NCBI GenBank assembly: GCA_024331125.1
Contig: JANDJI010000001.1
Coordinates: forward strand, 732,761 to 796,760
Length of the DNA: 64,000 bases
Origin: Nitrospira sp.
GTDB taxonomy: Bacteria; Nitrospirota; Nitrospiria; Nitrospirales; Nitrospiraceae
Direction of reading: 5' to 3'
Part shown: one piece after another, positions 49,442 through 60,124 of the stretch
How positions within the stretch are numbered: the stretch's first letter is position 1
How the letters are laid out: each line of letters starts with the position of its first letter
Program-made: the position numbers and the translations under genes
The notes under the pieces: generated by a model
Told to the model about the DNA's origin: nothing
Databases searched by the model: none
The model's input: only the letters and a program-made list of their open reading frames with translations

Positions 49442-50068
49442 CTATCTGGAATACAACTCCACAACCATTTGTTCGTTCACGGGCACCGTGATCTGTTCCT
49501 TGGCCGGCAATGCACGAACAATTCCTTTGAAGGCTCCCTTGTCAAGTTCGAGCCAATCCGGAATTCCACGGCTCTCGACGGTCTCCATCGCTTCTTGGAT
49601 CACGGCGAGTTTCCGGCTTCGTTCACGAACTTCGATCACGTCGCCCGCTTTCACCAACGCTCCCGCGACCGTCACGGGTTTCCCGTTTATCAGCAGATGA
49701 CCGTGATTGACGATTTGGCGCGCCTGCTTTCGCGACACGCCGAACCCCAGTCGATAGGCCACGTTGTCAAGACGGCACTCGAGCAAACGGAGCAACGCAG
49801 CGCCCGTCACGCCAATCTGCCGCTCGGCTCGTTCAAATACTCCGCGGAACTGTCTTTCTTGAAGACCATAGATGCGCCGCAGCTTCTGTTTTTCCCGCAA
49901 CTGGACGCTGTAGTCGGAAGTCCGCTGCCTGCCTTGCCCGTGTTGGCCGGGTGGATAGCTCCGCCGCTCAATGGCGCACTTCTCCGTCATGCAGCGCGCC
50001 CCCTTGAGAAACAACTTCTCCCCCTCTCGACGGCAGAGCCGACACACAGGACCGCGATACTTTGCCAC
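49442..50068 (-). CDS. rpsD: 30S ribosomal protein S4
   Basis: S4 (208 aa) nucleates 30S assembly. The zinc-binding form is present, with cysteines 9, 12, 26 and 31 (CRLC, CMTEKC). The S4 RNA-binding domain follows with RLDNVAYRLGFGVSRKQARQ and HGHLLINGKPVT. Order rpsK-rpsD-rpoA is standard. Confidence 0.97.
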   Translation of the reverse strand: MAKYRGPVCRLCRREGEKLFLKGARCMTEKCAIERRSYPPGQHGQGRQRTSDYSVQLREKQKLRRIYGLQERQFRGVFERAERQIGVTGAALLRLLECRLDNVAYRLGFGVSRKQARQIVNHGHLLINGKPVTVAGALVKAGDVIEVRERSRKLAVIQEAMETVESRGIPDWLELDKGAFKGIVRALPAKEQITVPVNEQMVVELYSR

Positions 50069-50141
50069 TGCTTCCTCCTCGTTATATCACCGTTAAGACC
50101 GACGTCACCGAAACCGGCAATCGCTTCCTATCGGGCCACCG

Positions 50142-50525
50142 CTACACCCGCCGTCGTTTAGGCGGACGACATCCATTGTGCGGAATAGGAGTGACGTCTC
50201 TGATCAAATTGATTCGCAATCCGGCCCCCTGCAACGAGCGAATCGCCGACTCACGACCTGATCCCGGACCATTGACGTACACATCGATTTGCCGCATGCC
50301 GCATTCCATCGCTTTTCGAGCCGCCGCCTCGCCGGCTCGCTGCGCCGCGAACGGGGTGCTTTTCCTTGACCCTTTAAACCCCTGATTGCCCGCGCTTGCC
50401 CATACCACCGTGTTCCCGCTCATGTCGGTAATGGTCACGATCGTGTTGTTGAAAGAAGCCTGGACGTGCGCGATTCCGCTTTGGACGATCCGACGCTCCT
50501 TCTTTTTCCCTTTTTTGACGCTCAT
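50142..50525 (-). CDS. rpsK: 30S ribosomal protein S11
   Basis: S11 (127 aa) of the 30S platform: [54 protein letters not shown] and [18 protein letters not shown] are all diagnostic. Confidence 0.97.
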   Translation of the reverse strand: MSVKKGKKKERRIVQSGIAHVQASFNNTIVTITDMSGNTVVWASAGNQGFKGSRKSTPFAAQRAGEAAARKAMECGMRQIDVYVNGPGSGRESAIRSLQGAGLRINLIRDVTPIPHNGCRPPKRRRV

Positions 50526-50565
50526 GTCGATTCCCTCATCCTGGTCCGTTCACCACACTCGCATG

Positions 50566-50955
50566 CTACGCGGTTTTCCCTCCGGCCGGCCTCGGCCTGC
50601 TCCCGACTCCGGCTCGTCGTCCCTTGCGCGTCCTGGCATTCGTTTTCGTCCGTTGCCCTCGAACGGGGAGCCCTTTCCGATGGCGCAACCCGCGATATGT
50701 CCCCGTATCGACCAGACGCTTGATGTTCAAAGCGACTTCCTTCCGAAGATCGCCCTCAACACGGTATTCGCGCTCGATGATTTCTCGGAGTTTGACGATC
50801 TGGTCCTCGCTCAGATCTTTGACGCGGATCGCCCCATCGACTCCCGCCGCTTTGAGAATGTGCTGCGCGGACGTTCGTCCGATTCCATAAATGTAAGTCA
50901 ACCCGATATCGATCCGTTTTCCCCTCGGCAAATCAACGCCCGCGATACGTGCCAT
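50566..50955 (-). CDS. rpsM: 30S ribosomal protein S13
   Basis: S13 (129 aa) of the 30S head contacts the P-site tRNA and 50[35 protein letters not shown] and the C-terminal [20 protein letters not shown] identify it. Confidence 0.97.
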   Translation of the reverse strand: MARIAGVDLPRGKRIDIGLTYIYGIGRTSAQHILKAAGVDGAIRVKDLSEDQIVKLREIIEREYRVEGDLRKEVALNIKRLVDTGTYRGLRHRKGLPVRGQRTKTNARTRKGRRAGVGSRPRPAGGKTA

Positions 50956-51051
50956 CTGTTCTCCCTTCAGTCGGCCCCTTCTTCCCCGCCGATCGGATAT
51001 GACGCGCGAGATAGCGGCCCATGCCGGATACGAGCTCGACGAACGATGTCT

Positions 51052-51165
51052 TCATCCCTGCCGTTGCTTATGGCGGGGATTCTCGCAGAGCACCCGCACG
51101 ACCCCTCGCCTCCGCACGACCCTGCATTTTGCACAAATCGGCTTGACCGATGATTTGACTTTCAT
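51052..51165 (-). CDS. rpmJ: 50S ribosomal protein L36, zinc form
   Basis: Only 37 residues, starting at the ATG at 51165: [20 protein letters not shown], then [13 protein letters not shown]. The zinc ligands Cys11, Cys14, Cys27 and His32 are all present. It sits between infA and rpsM, its usual place. A short gene easily missed. Confidence 0.95.
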   Translation of the reverse strand: MKVKSSVKPICAKCRVVRRRGVVRVLCENPRHKQRQG

Positions 51166-51182
51166 AACAACCAATGCCCTCG

Positions 51183-51401
51183 CTACTTAAATCGATAGGT
51201 GATCCGCCCTCTTGTCAGGTCATAGGGCGACATTTCCACGGTCACCTTGTCGCCGGGAAGAATACGAATAAAATGCATCCGCATTTTCCCCGAGATATGC
51301 GCCAAGATGATATGCCCATTGTCAAGTTTCACCCGAAACATCGCGTTGGGCAATGTTTCCGCTACGGTACCTTGAACTTCAATAATGTCTTCTTTGGCCA
51401 C
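51183..51401 (-). CDS. infA: translation initiation factor IF-1
   Basis: IF-1 (72 aa, OB fold) blocks the A site during initiation. [40 protein letters not shown] and [20 protein letters not shown] are typical. It follows map by 36 nt. Confidence 0.97.
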   Translation of the reverse strand: MAKEDIIEVQGTVAETLPNAMFRVKLDNGHIILAHISGKMRMHFIRILPGDKVTVEMSPYDLTRGRITYRFK

Positions 51402-51437
51402 GTACTCTTTGATCTCTTCTTTCTCTGTTCTTACGAG

Positions 51438-52202
51438 CTAGACGACTGTCTCCGGACGCCGACTCAAAATCTTGGCAGGCCCCTTGGGTTGCACCGCAAT
51501 GGTGTGCTCAAAATGGGCGGATAAGCTGCCGTCAACCGTCACCGCCGTCCACCGATCGTCGAGTATGCGAACCGCGCTTCCTCCCATGTTCACCATGGGC
51601 TCGATCGCCAGCACCATTCCGCTTTGCAAGCGAGGCCCTTGCCCCGGCTTCCCGTAATTCGGAACCTGGGGCTCTTCGTGCAACTGCCTGCCGATCCCAT
51701 GCCCCACGAATTCCGTGACAACCGAATACCCAGCCGATTCTACATGACGCTGAACCGCATGGGAAATATCGGAGATTCGGTTGCCGACGACGGCCTGTTC
51801 GATTCCCAAATACAGCGCCTCTTCGGTCACCCGGATGAGGCGTAAGACTTCGTCGGAGACCCGCCCGACGGCCACTGTCACCGCGGAATCTCCATAAAAT
51901 CCCCCGACGATGGCTCCAAGATCCAAGCCGACGATATCTCCCTCTTTCAACTTGCGCTTGGAGGGAATTCCATGAACGACCTGCTCGTTTACGGACACGC
52001 ACAGCGTCTTGGGATAATTTCGATAGCCCTTGAAAGCCGGAACGGCTCCCCGCGCTCGTATCTCCTTCTCGGCGATTTGATCAAGCTCCTCCGTGCTGAC
52101 CCCGGGACTCACCGCTTTTTCCACCTCCCGCAGCGCTTCGGCAACCACCCGCGACGCCTGTGTCATGATTTCGATTTCAGCAGGCGTTTTGAGAATGATC
52201 AT
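51438..52202 (-). CDS. map: methionine aminopeptidase, type I
   Basis: Map (254 aa) removes N-terminal methionine from nascent proteins. The metal ligands are seen in GDIVGLDLGAIVGGFYGDSA (two Asp), VTEFVGHGIGRQLHEEPQVP (His), AIEPMVNMG (Glu) and the last Glu in SAHFEHTIAV. It overlaps adk by 4 nt (ATGA). Confidence 0.96.
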   Translation of the reverse strand: MIILKTPAEIEIMTQASRVVAEALREVEKAVSPGVSTEELDQIAEKEIRARGAVPAFKGYRNYPKTLCVSVNEQVVHGIPSKRKLKEGDIVGLDLGAIVGGFYGDSAVTVAVGRVSDEVLRLIRVTEEALYLGIEQAVVGNRISDISHAVQRHVESAGYSVVTEFVGHGIGRQLHEEPQVPNYGKPGQGPRLQSGMVLAIEPMVNMGGSAVRILDDRWTAVTVDGSLSAHFEHTIAVQPKGPAKILSRRPETVV

Positions 52203-52855
52203 GCCGAATTGCGGGTCGCCAGCACCCTTGTGAGATTCTCGTACACGGCATCGATCGGTCCCACACTGTCGAGGTGCGACAACATATTCTTCTTTTCATA
52301 GAAGCTGATGAGCGGGGCCGTTTGCTCATCATAAACCTTCAATCGCGTTTCGATCGCCTCCTGCCGATCGTCGTTTCTCTGAACGAGTTTCCCGCCGCAT
52401 CGATCGCAGAGATCGCCTCGTTGCGAAGGCGAGAACTCAAGGTGAAACGTCGCTTGACAGGTCGGGCAACTCCGACGTCCCCCGAGCCGTTTGACGATCT
52501 CCTCCCTCGATGCGCGAAAATTGATGACGCGATCCAATCGAATTCCCTGTTCGTCGAGCACTTGTTCCAATGCTTGGGCTTGCGGGACCGTCCGAGGAAA
52601 GCCGTCAAGAATAAAACCGTTCCCCTCTCTTGAACCGGCCAATGTTTCTCTGACCAAACCGATCACGACCGAATCGGGAACGAGGCGTCCTTGATCCATG
52701 TACGACTTCGCCTCTCGTCCCAGCTCCGTCCCCTTCCGAACCGCCTCGCGAAGCAAATCACCGGTCGAGATTTTTTTCATACCGGACTGCACCGCCAATT
52801 TATCGGCTTGCGTTCCTTTGCCCACGCCAGGCGCCCCGAGAAACACAAGGTTCAT
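52199..52855 (-). CDS. adk: adenylate kinase
   Basis: Adk (218 aa) balances ATP, ADP and AMP. Walker A GAPGVGKGT at 7-15, GFPRTVPQAQAL, and a long-form LID with a four-cysteine zinc site (CPTC and CDRC). Order secY-adk-map is the classical spc-operon tail. Confidence 0.96.
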   Translation of the reverse strand: MNLVFLGAPGVGKGTQADKLAVQSGMKKISTGDLLREAVRKGTELGREAKSYMDQGRLVPDSVVIGLVRETLAGSREGNGFILDGFPRTVPQAQALEQVLDEQGIRLDRVINFRASREEIVKRLGGRRSCPTCQATFHLEFSPSQRGDLCDRCGGKLVQRNDDRQEAIETRLKVYDEQTAPLISFYEKKNMLSHLDSVGPIDAVYENLTRVLATRNSA

Positions 52856-52862
52856 ACCAGCC

Positions 52863-54182
52863 TCACCCGCTTCGCCCCCTCAGCGGTGCCATCCCCTTGC
52901 CCAAGAATCCCTCATAATTGCGCATCAACATGTGCGACTCGATCTGTTGAGCGGTATCCAATCCCACCCCGATGACGATCAGCAGCGACGTTCCTCCGAA
53001 GTAGAACGGCACGTTCAATTTATAAATCAACAGTTCGGGAATCACGCAGACGACCGCCAGATAAATCGCCCCCACAAACGTAATTTTCGTCAGCACATTG
53101 TAGATATAGTCGGAGGTCCGTTGTCCCGGCCGAATACCGGGAATGAAGCCCCCGTATTTTTTCATGTTATCGGCCATATCAACCGGATTGAGCACCACGG
53201 CGGTGTAAAAGAAACAAAAGAAAACAATAAGCCCGACGTACATCAGGGTATAAATCACCGACCCTGGCGACAACTGCGTTCCGATCTCCCTCACCCACGG
53301 CGTCTCAAAAAATCCCGCGATCGTGGCCGGAAACGCGATGATCGACGAAGCGAAAATCGGAGGAATCACGCCGGCCGTATTGATCTTCAAAGGAATATGG
53401 GTGTGCTGCCCTCCATACACCCGACGGCCGATCACGCGCTTGGCATACTGCACCGGGATTTTTCGACGCCCGCTTTCCAAAAACACAATCGCGGCCACCA
53501 CGGCGATCATCAACACGGCCAATGCGATGAGCAACACGAGACTCAACTGCCCGACCTGATAGAGATCGAACGTTTGCGCGACCGCCGCCGGCAGTCGCGC
53601 GACGATGCCGGCAAAAATGATCAGCGAAATGCCGTTCCCGACTCCCCGTTCGGTGATCTGCTCGCCAAGCCACATCAAAAAGGCCGTGCCCGCGGTCAGA
53701 GTAATGACGGTCATTAACCGAAAACCCCACCCCCCGCTGAGCACAAATGCGCCTTCGTTCATTTGCTCAAGCCCGATCGCGATCCCGAACCCCTGGATGA
53801 GGGCGATACCGATCGTCCCGAATCTGGTGTACTGGATGATCTTTTTTCGGCCCCGCTCCCCTTCCTTGGCCAACTTAGAGAGATGAGGAACGACCACGGT
53901 CAACAACTGAAGGATGATCGACGCGCTGATATACGGCATGATGCCCAGGGCGAAGATCGTCAACCTGGACAAGGATCCGCCGGAAAAGATGTCCAAAAAT
54001 CCGAGAAGCGACCCCCCTTGCTTCTGGAGAAACTCGGCAAGAGCTTCTCCGTTGATCCCGGGTGTCGGAATATGCGCGCCGACACGATACACCACGAGCA
54101 TGCCGAGCGTGAAGAGCACGCGGGTGCGAAGCTCGGGGATCTTGAAGATATTCTGTAAACTGGTCAGGAGCCGCTCAAACAC
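52863..54182 (-). CDS. secY: preprotein translocase channel subunit SecY
   Basis: SecY (439 aa) forms the Sec channel with ten transmembrane segments. IPTPGINGEALAEFL, GGSLSRLTIFALGIMPYISA, the VQYAKRVIGRRVYGGQ loop and GFIPGIRPGQRTSDY are typical. The GTG start at 54182 overlaps the rplO end by 8 nt. Confidence 0.96.
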   Translation of the reverse strand: MFERLLTSLQNIFKIPELRTRVLFTLGMLVVYRVGAHIPTPGINGEALAEFLQKQGGSLLGFLDIFSGGSLSRLTIFALGIMPYISASIILQLLTVVVPHLSKLAKEGERGRKKIIQYTRFGTIGIALIQGFGIAIGLEQMNEGAFVLSGGWGFRLMTVITLTAGTAFLMWLGEQITERGVGNGISLIIFAGIVARLPAAVAQTFDLYQVGQLSLVLLIALAVLMIAVVAAIVFLESGRRKIPVQYAKRVIGRRVYGGQHTHIPLKINTAGVIPPIFASSIIAFPATIAGFFETPWVREIGTQLSPGSVIYTLMYVGLIVFFCFFYTAVVLNPVDMADNMKKYGGFIPGIRPGQRTSDYIYNVLTKITFVGAIYLAVVCVIPELLIYKLNVPFYFGGTSLLIVIGVGLDTAQQIESHMLMRNYEGFLGKGMAPLRGRSG

Positions 54183-54624
54183 CGCCGATGACCTCGACTC
54201 TCCCTCCAGCCGCCTGAATTTTCGCCTCGGCGGATTTGCTGAACTTGTGGGCTTGAACGATGAACGGCTTGCTGAGCTCGCCGTGACCGAGGATCTTGAT
54301 CGGGAGCGTCTTTCGCTTCACCAAACCGGCGTCAACCAAGGTCTGCGGAGTAATCGTCTCCGCGTTCGTCACTTTCTCCAAACTCTTCACGTTGACGACG
54401 GCGTATTCGGTCCGAAACGGATTGGCAAAACCGAATTTCGGCACGCGCCGTACCAACGGCATCTGACCGCCTTCAAACCCCGGACGTTTCCCTCCCCCAG
54501 ACCGAGCCAACAATCCCTTATGACCCTTCGTCGACGTTTTGCCGTGCCCCGACCCTGGGCCGCGCCCGATGCGCTTCCGGCGTTTTTTGGCGCCTTTCCC
54601 CGGCTTCAAATCATGCAGGTTCAT
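54175..54624 (-). CDS. rplO: 50S ribosomal protein L15
   Basis: L15 (149 aa): [34 protein letters not shown] and [18 protein letters not shown]. It overlaps secY by 8 nt and rpmD by 4 nt (ATGA), so translation is coupled. Confidence 0.97.
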   Translation of the reverse strand: MNLHDLKPGKGAKKRRKRIGRGPGSGHGKTSTKGHKGLLARSGGGKRPGFEGGQMPLVRRVPKFGFANPFRTEYAVVNVKSLEKVTNAETITPQTLVDAGLVKRKTLPIKILGHGELSKPFIVQAHKFSKSAEAKIQAAGGRVEVIGGV

Positions 54625-54839
54625 GGCTTCCCGACCTCCAGCAGATACCAGACTTTCCTGATCATTCCCCGAACCTGAGGTGTGTCGGGATGGACGACCG
54701 TCTGCCTGATGCGTCGAAGCCCAAGCCCCCGCAGCACGCGGCGGTGGCCCTCAGGCGTCCCGATGGGACTTCGCCTCAATGTCACACGGAGAGCCTGTTC
54801 GTTGGAACTTCCTGTTTTCGTCACCGCTTCAGTCCCCAT
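54621..54839 (-). CDS. rpmD: 50S ribosomal protein L30
   Basis: L30 (72 aa) has an N-terminal extension of about 15 residues, then [40 protein letters not shown] and a final KVWYLLEVG. Starts 2 nt after the rpsE stop. Confidence 0.95.
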   Translation of the reverse strand: MGTEAVTKTGSSNEQALRVTLRRSPIGTPEGHRRVLRGLGLRRIRQTVVHPDTPQVRGMIRKVWYLLEVGKP

Positions 54840-54840
54840 A

Positions 54841-55350
54841 TCAGACCGTGGCCCCTTCCTCCTGTTTCTCAGCCGCTCTCCGCCGCAGGCGAAGAACGTC
54901 GTCGGGATGTCGTAACTGCGTAAGGCCGTTCAACGTCGCCCGAACCGCGTTGAACGGATTCCCTCGGCCCAGCGTCTTTGCAATCACATTATGAGCCCCC
55001 ACCAACTCAACCACCGCGCGAACGGCGCCTCCGGCGATGATCCCTGTTCCATCCACCGCCGGCTTGAGCAAAACATGCTCCCCGCCGAAGAGACCATGCA
55101 CTTCATGAGGAATCGATCCTCCCTTGAGCGGAACATGAACCAGATGCTTCTTGGCCTGCTCAACGGCCTTTGAAATGGCGACAGGCACTTCGGCGGCTTT
55201 TCCTTTCCCGATGCCGACCCATCCATGGCCGTCTCCGACAACGACAAGCGCACAGAAGTTGAAACGTTTCCCTCCCTTGACCACCTTGGCGACACGGTTG
55301 ATGAAGACGACTTTGTCCTTCAAGCTCAACTCATCAGGATTGACTCGCAC
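54841..55350 (-). CDS. rpsE: 30S ribosomal protein S5
   Basis: S5 (169 aa) supports decoding fidelity. [40 protein letters not shown] and [20 protein letters not shown] identify it. GTG start at 55350 with GGGAGA upstream. Confidence 0.97.
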   Translation of the reverse strand: MRVNPDELSLKDKVVFINRVAKVVKGGKRFNFCALVVVGDGHGWVGIGKGKAAEVPVAISKAVEQAKKHLVHVPLKGGSIPHEVHGLFGGEHVLLKPAVDGTGIIAGGAVRAVVELVGAHNVIAKTLGRGNPFNAVRATLNGLTQLRHPDDVLRLRRRAAEKQEEGATV

Positions 55351-55416
55351 GCTTTCTCTCCCTTGGTCCGGAGTTCAGGCGAAGACGCGAACGCGCCGTC
55401 TTCCTCCCGCTTCAGT

Positions 55417-55782
55417 CTAAAATTGGAGCCCGCCCTCGCGAGCGGCATCGGCAAGGGCCTTGATTCTGCCGTGATACATCCGCCCGCCGCGATCGAAGAC
55501 AACGGCACTGACATTGGCGGCTTTGGCCCGCTCCGCCACCAACTTCCCCACGGCTTTGGCCGCCTCAATGTTGCCGGTCGATTTGAGCGACGCTCTCAAG
55601 GATTTATCCAAAGAGGACGCCGCCGCCAGGGTTTTTCCCTCAAGATCGTTGATAACCTGAGCATAGATGTGCGCGTTGCTGCGAAACACATTAAGCCGCG
55701 GCCTCTCCGGAGTCCCAAAAATCGCGTTTCGGACTCGACGCCGACGCCGCTCAAGCTGCTGAACCTTTCCCGCTCTACTCAT
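55417..55782 (-). CDS. rplR: 50S ribosomal protein L18
   Basis: L18 (121 aa) carries 5S r[38 protein letters not shown] and [20 protein letters not shown] are typical. ATG at 55782 with AGGGG upstream; a TTG 6 nt earlier is not needed. Confidence 0.96.
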   Translation of the reverse strand: MSRAGKVQQLERRRRRVRNAIFGTPERPRLNVFRSNAHIYAQVINDLEGKTLAAASSLDKSLRASLKSTGNIEAAKAVGKLVAERAKAANVSAVVFDRGGRMYHGRIKALADAAREGGLQF

Positions 55783-55791
55783 TGCCAACCC

Positions 55792-56328
55792 CTACTTCCC
55801 GGTCTTGCCTTCTTTCTTTCGTAAGCGCTCGCCGGCGTATCGAATGCCCTTTTGCTTGTACACATCAGGAGGCTTGATCGCTCGAAGATTGGCGGCCACC
55901 TGACCGACCAATCTCTTGTCGATTCCCTTCACCGTAATGAGGGTTTGCTTTTCAACCTTGACGTCGATTCCCGCCGGGACGTCGTACATGACGGGATTGA
56001 TATAGCCGACGTTGAAGCTCATGGTCCGCCCCTGCAGTTGCGTTTTGTAACCGACCCCGGTGATTTCCAGCGACCGCTCGTACCCTTTCGTCACACCGTG
56101 GATCATGTTATTCAATTCGGCTCGGACCAGGCCGTGCAAAGCTCGTAATTTTCTATCCTCGCCGGCCCTGCTTACCTGAACCTTTCCATCATCCACAGTC
56201 ACTGCGACTCCGGGCGCGAGGGACCAGTCCAATTGGCCCAGGGGGCCTTTTACGGAAACGTTCGATCCGGCCACCTTGACCTCCACTCCGCTGGGAATCG
56301 CGATCGGCTTCCTCCCTACTCGTGACAT
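55792..56328 (-). CDS. rplF: 50S ribosomal protein L6
   Basis: L6 (178 aa): MSRVGRKPIAIPSGVEVKVA, LHGLVRAELNNMIHGVTKGY and the C-terminal IKPPDVYKQKGIRYAGERLR with a lysine-rich end. Confidence 0.97.
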   Translation of the reverse strand: MSRVGRKPIAIPSGVEVKVAGSNVSVKGPLGQLDWSLAPGVAVTVDDGKVQVSRAGEDRKLRALHGLVRAELNNMIHGVTKGYERSLEITGVGYKTQLQGRTMSFNVGYINPVMYDVPAGIDVKVEKQTLITVKGIDKRLVGQVAANLRAIKPPDVYKQKGIRYAGERLRKKEGKTGK

Positions 56329-56365
56329 GATGCCAGTGCCCCTTTAACTCGTTAAGCCGCCTTGC

Positions 56366-56761
56366 TCACCACACCGCGCACAAAACTTCCCCACCCACTC
56401 CGCTCTTTCTTGATTCTTGATCGGTCATGACGCCCTTTGACGTCGAAAGAATCGAGAGCCCAAGCCCATTTTTGACTCTTGGGATATCTTTGCCTCCCAC
56501 ATAGACGCGACGGCCCGGTTTGCTGATCCGCTCCAGGCCCGTAATCATAGGACGGCCTTCCCCGATATACCGCAGCTTGACGTGAAAAACAGGATGACCG
56601 TCTTTTTCGCTCACCTCGACCGCATCGATGTATCCCTCCCGCTTCAAGATCTCTAAGATCGCTCGCTTTAACTTAGAGGCGGGGACCACAACCGTTTCAT
56701 GGCCTCGTTGCGCGCCGTTTCTCAATCGAACAAGAAGATCGCCAATAGGATCCGTCAGCAT
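56366..56761 (-). CDS. rpsH: 30S ribosomal protein S8
   Basis: S8 (131 aa) binds central-domain 16S rRNA. LTDPIGDLLVRLRNGAQRGH, SKPGRRVYVGGKDIPRVKNG and LSILSTSKGVMTDQESRKSG, ending GGEVLCAVW. Confidence 0.97.
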   Translation of the reverse strand: MLTDPIGDLLVRLRNGAQRGHETVVVPASKLKRAILEILKREGYIDAVEVSEKDGHPVFHVKLRYIGEGRPMITGLERISKPGRRVYVGGKDIPRVKNGLGLSILSTSKGVMTDQESRKSGVGGEVLCAVW

Positions 56762-56811
56762 TTGCTACCCTTCACAAAAAATACAGAAGTACGCCTCTTT
56801 TCATCGGTCGC

Positions 56812-56997
56812 TTACCAACTTGACTTCCGAACGCCGGGGATCTCTCCGCGAAGACTCAAAAATCGAAAACAGATTCGACACATCTGAAACCGTCGCAAAT
56901 ACCCTCTTACCCGCCCACAGACACCGCAGCGGTGGTACCGGCGACAGGGGAATTTCGGCTTGGCGGCCGCTTTATTTCGCAGTGCTAGTCGCGCCAC
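56812..56997 (-). CDS. rpsN: 30S ribosomal protein S14, zinc type Z
   Basis: The 61-residue zinc form of S14, with two CxxC pairs (CGVC and CRIC) and the end [15 protein letters not shown] start at 56997 with AAAGGAG 6 nt upstream; an overlapping ATG is out of frame. Confidence 0.95.
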   Translation of the reverse strand: MARLALRNKAAAKPKFPCRRYHRCGVCGRVRGYLRRFQMCRICFRFLSLRGEIPGVRKSSW

Positions 56998-57034
56998 ACA
57001 TGGCTCCTTTCAACTGGCAAGACGGACGGCGTCA

Positions 57035-57685
57035 TCAGGCACGAAATGGCATGCCAAGATGTTTCAACAGCGCCTTGCCCTCGTCATTGGTCTTGGCCGT
57101 CGTCACGATCGTGATGTCCATCCCGTGAATCGAGGCGACGTCGTCGTACTTAATTTCCGGAAAAATGAGCTGCTCCTTCAAACCAAACGTGTAATTTCCT
57201 CGGCCATCGAACGATTTCGAGGAGACGCCGCGGAAATCCCGAATTCTGGGCAACGCCAAGGTCACAAGCCTATCGAAAAATTCGTACATGCGCCGACTGC
57301 GAAGCGTCACCTTGGCGCCGATCGGCAACCCTTGTCGCAATTTGAATCCGGCTATGGCTTTCTTCGCTCGAGTCACAACCGGTTTCTGACCCGTAATGGC
57401 TCCCAACTCCGTAACGGCGCTTTCCAGAAGCTTGACGTTCTGAAGCGCCTCTCCCATCCCGACGTTCAAGACCACACGTTCAAGTCTGGGCACCTGCATG
57501 ATGTTCTTGTAGTTGAACTCCTTCATCAAGGCCGGTACGACCTTCTCCTGATAGACGTCGAGAAGACGGGGCCTGAACTTCGATTCATCACCGCCCTGAT
57601 CAAACTGTGCCGGCGACGGACTTTCTTTCGAAGAGGACTTTTTCTCCGTCTTCTTTGCCGTCACTTTTTTTTGCGCCTTTGCCAT
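57035..57685 (-). CDS. rplE: 50S ribosomal protein L5
   Basis: L5 (216 aa) contacts 5S rRNA and P-site t[58 protein letters not shown] and [11 protein letters not shown] are typical. It has a lysine/serine-rich N-terminal extension of about 37 residues beyond the common 179-residue form. ATG at 57685 with GGAG upstream. Confidence 0.96.
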   Translation of the reverse strand: MAKAQKKVTAKKTEKKSSSKESPSPAQFDQGGDESKFRPRLLDVYQEKVVPALMKEFNYKNIMQVPRLERVVLNVGMGEALQNVKLLESAVTELGAITGQKPVVTRAKKAIAGFKLRQGLPIGAKVTLRSRRMYEFFDRLVTLALPRIRDFRGVSSKSFDGRGNYTFGLKEQLIFPEIKYDDVASIHGMDITIVTTAKTNDEGKALLKHLGMPFRA

Positions 57686-57699
57686 TTCAGATACTCCGC

Positions 57700-58044
57700 T
57701 CACTCGATCGTTTCGTTCGACTTTTTACTGAAACGGACTCGTCGACCGTCCTCCAAGCGTCGGATGCCGACCCTGGTCGGCTTCTGAGCCACCGGACAAA
57801 ACAGCATGACCTTGGAAAGATTCAAGGGGGCCTCTCGCTCGAGAATTCCTCCCTGTTTCAGCTTTTGATTCGGCTTCGTGTGGCGCTTGATGATGTTCAA
57901 TTTCTCAACGGTGACTTGGCCGGCCTTGAGATCCACCGACAGCACCTTTCCGGTTTTTCCTCGTTCCCGACCGGCAATCACAACGACGGTATCACCTTTT
58001 TTGATTCTACTTTTTCGCAGGGCTTGCACCGTTTCCTCACTCAT
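57700..58044 (-). CDS. rplX: 50S ribosomal protein L24
   Basis: L24 (114 aa): the KOW motif [20 protein letters not shown], then [20 protein letters not shown] and [18 protein letters not shown]. Confidence 0.96.
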   Translation of the reverse strand: MSEETVQALRKSRIKKGDTVVVIAGRERGKTGKVLSVDLKAGQVTVEKLNIIKRHTKPNQKLKQGGILEREAPLNLSKVMLFCPVAQKPTRVGIRRLEDGRRVRFSKKSNETIE

Positions 58045-58070
58045 TCATCCAGCGCTTCGCGCATCGGCCC

Positions 58071-58439
58071 CTACAATACCTCGGGTGCCAGAGAAATGAT
58101 TTTCATGAACTTTTTCCAACGCAACTCCCGCGCGACCGGACCAAAGATGCGGGTTCCGATCGGCTCACCTTCTTTATTGATCAAAACGCAGGCGTTCCGA
58201 TCAAACTTAATGTAGGAGCCGTCCTCGCGACGCACTTCCTTCGTCGTTCGGACGATCACCGCGCGACTGACGTCGCCCTTCTTCACGCTCGCCTGAGGAA
58301 TCGCCTCCTTAACGGCGACGACAACCACGTCGCCCAGCGATGCATAGCGCCGCTTCGTGCCCCCGAAGACGTGAAAACACATCGCCTGCTTCGCCCCCGA
58401 ATTATCCGCCACGTCCATGTAAGTATAATTCTGAATCAT
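58071..58439 (-). CDS. rplN: 50S ribosomal protein L14
   Basis: L14 (122 aa) of the intersubunit bridge: [40 protein letters not shown] and [20 protein letters not shown]. Confidence 0.97.
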   Translation of the reverse strand: MIQNYTYMDVADNSGAKQAMCFHVFGGTKRRYASLGDVVVVAVKEAIPQASVKKGDVSRAVIVRTTKEVRREDGSYIKFDRNACVLINKEGEPIGTRIFGPVARELRWKKFMKIISLAPEVL

Positions 58440-58466
58440 AACGTCCGATCTCTTCTTGCGATTTGC

Positions 58467-58733
58467 TCAGCCCTGCTCTTCTTTCCCGAGGATTTCGACG
58501 ACGCGCCAATGTTTTTCCTTGCTGATCGGACGACTCTCTCGCAAACGGACCCGATCTCCGATCTGACAGACATTCTGCTCGTCGTGCGCTTTCAGTTTCG
58601 TCACTCGCCGCCAGACTTTTCGGTAGATCGGATGCAGCACGGAACGCTCAACCGCCACCACCACGGTCTTGTCCATTTTATTGCTCAGGACCCGCCCGAC
58701 CCATTCGCGTTTCTTGACGACATTCGTACTCAT
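58467..58733 (-). CDS. rpsQ: 30S ribosomal protein S17
   Basis: S17 (88 aa): [40 protein letters not shown] and [17 protein letters not shown]. Starts 2 nt after the rpmC stop. Confidence 0.97.
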   Translation of the reverse strand: MSTNVVKKREWVGRVLSNKMDKTVVVAVERSVLHPIYRKVWRRVTKLKAHDEQNVCQIGDRVRLRESRPISKEKHWRVVEILGKEEQG

Positions 58734-58735
58734 GG

Positions 58736-58954
58736 TTACGGTCTCTCACTCTTCTCGGCTCTTCCGCTCATTTCCCGCATGATGGTTTTGACCCTGGCGA
58801 TGGTCCGCTTCGTCTTTCGAATCTGCATCGGATTTTCAAGACGTCCGGTTCCGAACTGAAACCGCAGATTGAACAATTCTTGCCTCAATTGTTTTTCTTT
58901 CTGGGCAAGTTCGGTTTCATTCAGTTGACGAAGCTCTTTCAGCTCCTGCGCCAT
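58736..58954 (-). CDS. rpmC: 50S ribosomal protein L29
   Basis: L29 (72 aa), two long helices: [20 protein letters not shown] and [20 protein letters not shown], then [13 protein letters not shown]. Confidence 0.96.
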   Translation of the reverse strand: MAQELKELRQLNETELAQKEKQLRQELFNLRFQFGTGRLENPMQIRKTKRTIARVKTIMREMSGRAEKSERP

Positions 58955-58981
58955 GTTTCACCCCTTCGAAGCCTTCCCGCT

Positions 58982-59401
58982 TCAGGACGCAATCTCTCCT
59001 CGAACCACGAGTTTGGTCGCGACAGGCAGTTTGTGCGAGGCCAGACGAAACGCTTCCCGTGCAACGTCCGGGGTGACTCCATCCATTTCATAAAGAATCC
59101 GTCCGGGCTTCACGACCGCCACCCAATATTCCGGGTTCCCCTTGCCCTTACCCATACGAGTTTCCGCCGGCTTTTTGGTAATCGGCTTATCGGGGAAAAT
59201 GCGGGTCCACACCTGCCCTCCCCGTTTCACGTAGCGAGTGATGGCGATTCGTGCCGCTTCAATTTGACGACTTGTCACCCAGCCGGGCTCCAAAGCCTTG
59301 AGCCCGAATTCTCCCAACGTAATTTGGCCGCCTCGATAGGCTTTTCCCGTCATGCGGCCTTTTTGCATTTTTCGAAACTTGACTTTTTTGGGTGCCAGCA
59401 C
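58982..59401 (-). CDS. rplP: 50S ribosomal protein L16
   Basis: L16 (139 aa): [40 protein letters not shown] and [20 protein letters not shown], near the peptidyl-transferase centre. Confidence 0.97.
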   Translation of the reverse strand: MLAPKKVKFRKMQKGRMTGKAYRGGQITLGEFGLKALEPGWVTSRQIEAARIAITRYVKRGGQVWTRIFPDKPITKKPAETRMGKGKGNPEYWVAVVKPGRILYEMDGVTPDVAREAFRLASHKLPVATKLVVRGEIAS

Positions 59402-59414
59402 GATCCGTCTCTCC

Positions 59415-60086
59415 TTACCCCAACCTTCGTTCCAGAGCCGATTCCGACTTCATGGCCTGAACGGGAAGCATCTCTCCCTTATAAATCCACGTTTTGACCC
59501 CGATTTGCCCCATGGTAGTTCGAGCCTCCGCAAAGCCATAATCTATCTCGGCGCGAAGCGTGTGAAGCGGCACACGTCCTTCTCGATACCATTCGGTCCG
59601 AGCAATCTCCGCACCGCCCAAACGACCCGCCACCATGATCTTGATACCCTGCGCGCCCAGTCTCAGGGCCGATTGGACGCTTCGCTTCATCGCTCGTCGA
59701 AACGCGACCCGCTTTTCCAGTTGCGTTGCGACATTCTCGCTCACGAGTTGGGCGTCAAGTTCCGGCTTCTTGATCTCCTTGACCGTGATGTACACCTGAC
59801 CGCCGTATCGCTTTTCCAGATCAGCCTTGAGCTTATCGACCTCCGCGCCTTTCCTCCCTATGATAATCCCCGGTCGCGCCGTATGAATGATGACTCTCGT
59901 CTGATCCCCAGAGCGCTCGATCTCGACCTTCGCCACGCCGGCGTGATAGAGCCGAGCTTTGACCATCTGCCTGATCTTGATGTCTTGATGCAAAAACTTC
60001 GCGTAATCCTTGTCGGCGTACCAACGAGAACTCCACGTGTAGTTGTAACCAAGACGATACCCTATCGGATTTGTCTTCTGACCCAT
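59415..60086 (-). CDS. rpsC: 30S ribosomal protein S3
   Basis: S3 (223 aa) lines the mRNA entry: [20 protein letters not shown], the KH-domain [20 protein letters not shown] and [20 protein letters not shown]. Confidence 0.97.
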   Translation of the reverse strand: MGQKTNPIGYRLGYNYTWSSRWYADKDYAKFLHQDIKIRQMVKARLYHAGVAKVEIERSGDQTRVIIHTARPGIIIGRKGAEVDKLKADLEKRYGGQVYITVKEIKKPELDAQLVSENVATQLEKRVAFRRAMKRSVQSALRLGAQGIKIMVAGRLGGAEIARTEWYREGRVPLHTLRAEIDYGFAEARTTMGQIGVKTWIYKGEMLPVQAMKSESALERRLG

Positions 60087-60124
60087 AATGATGTCCGCCT
60101 CAATAGCAATTCTCGGTCAACATA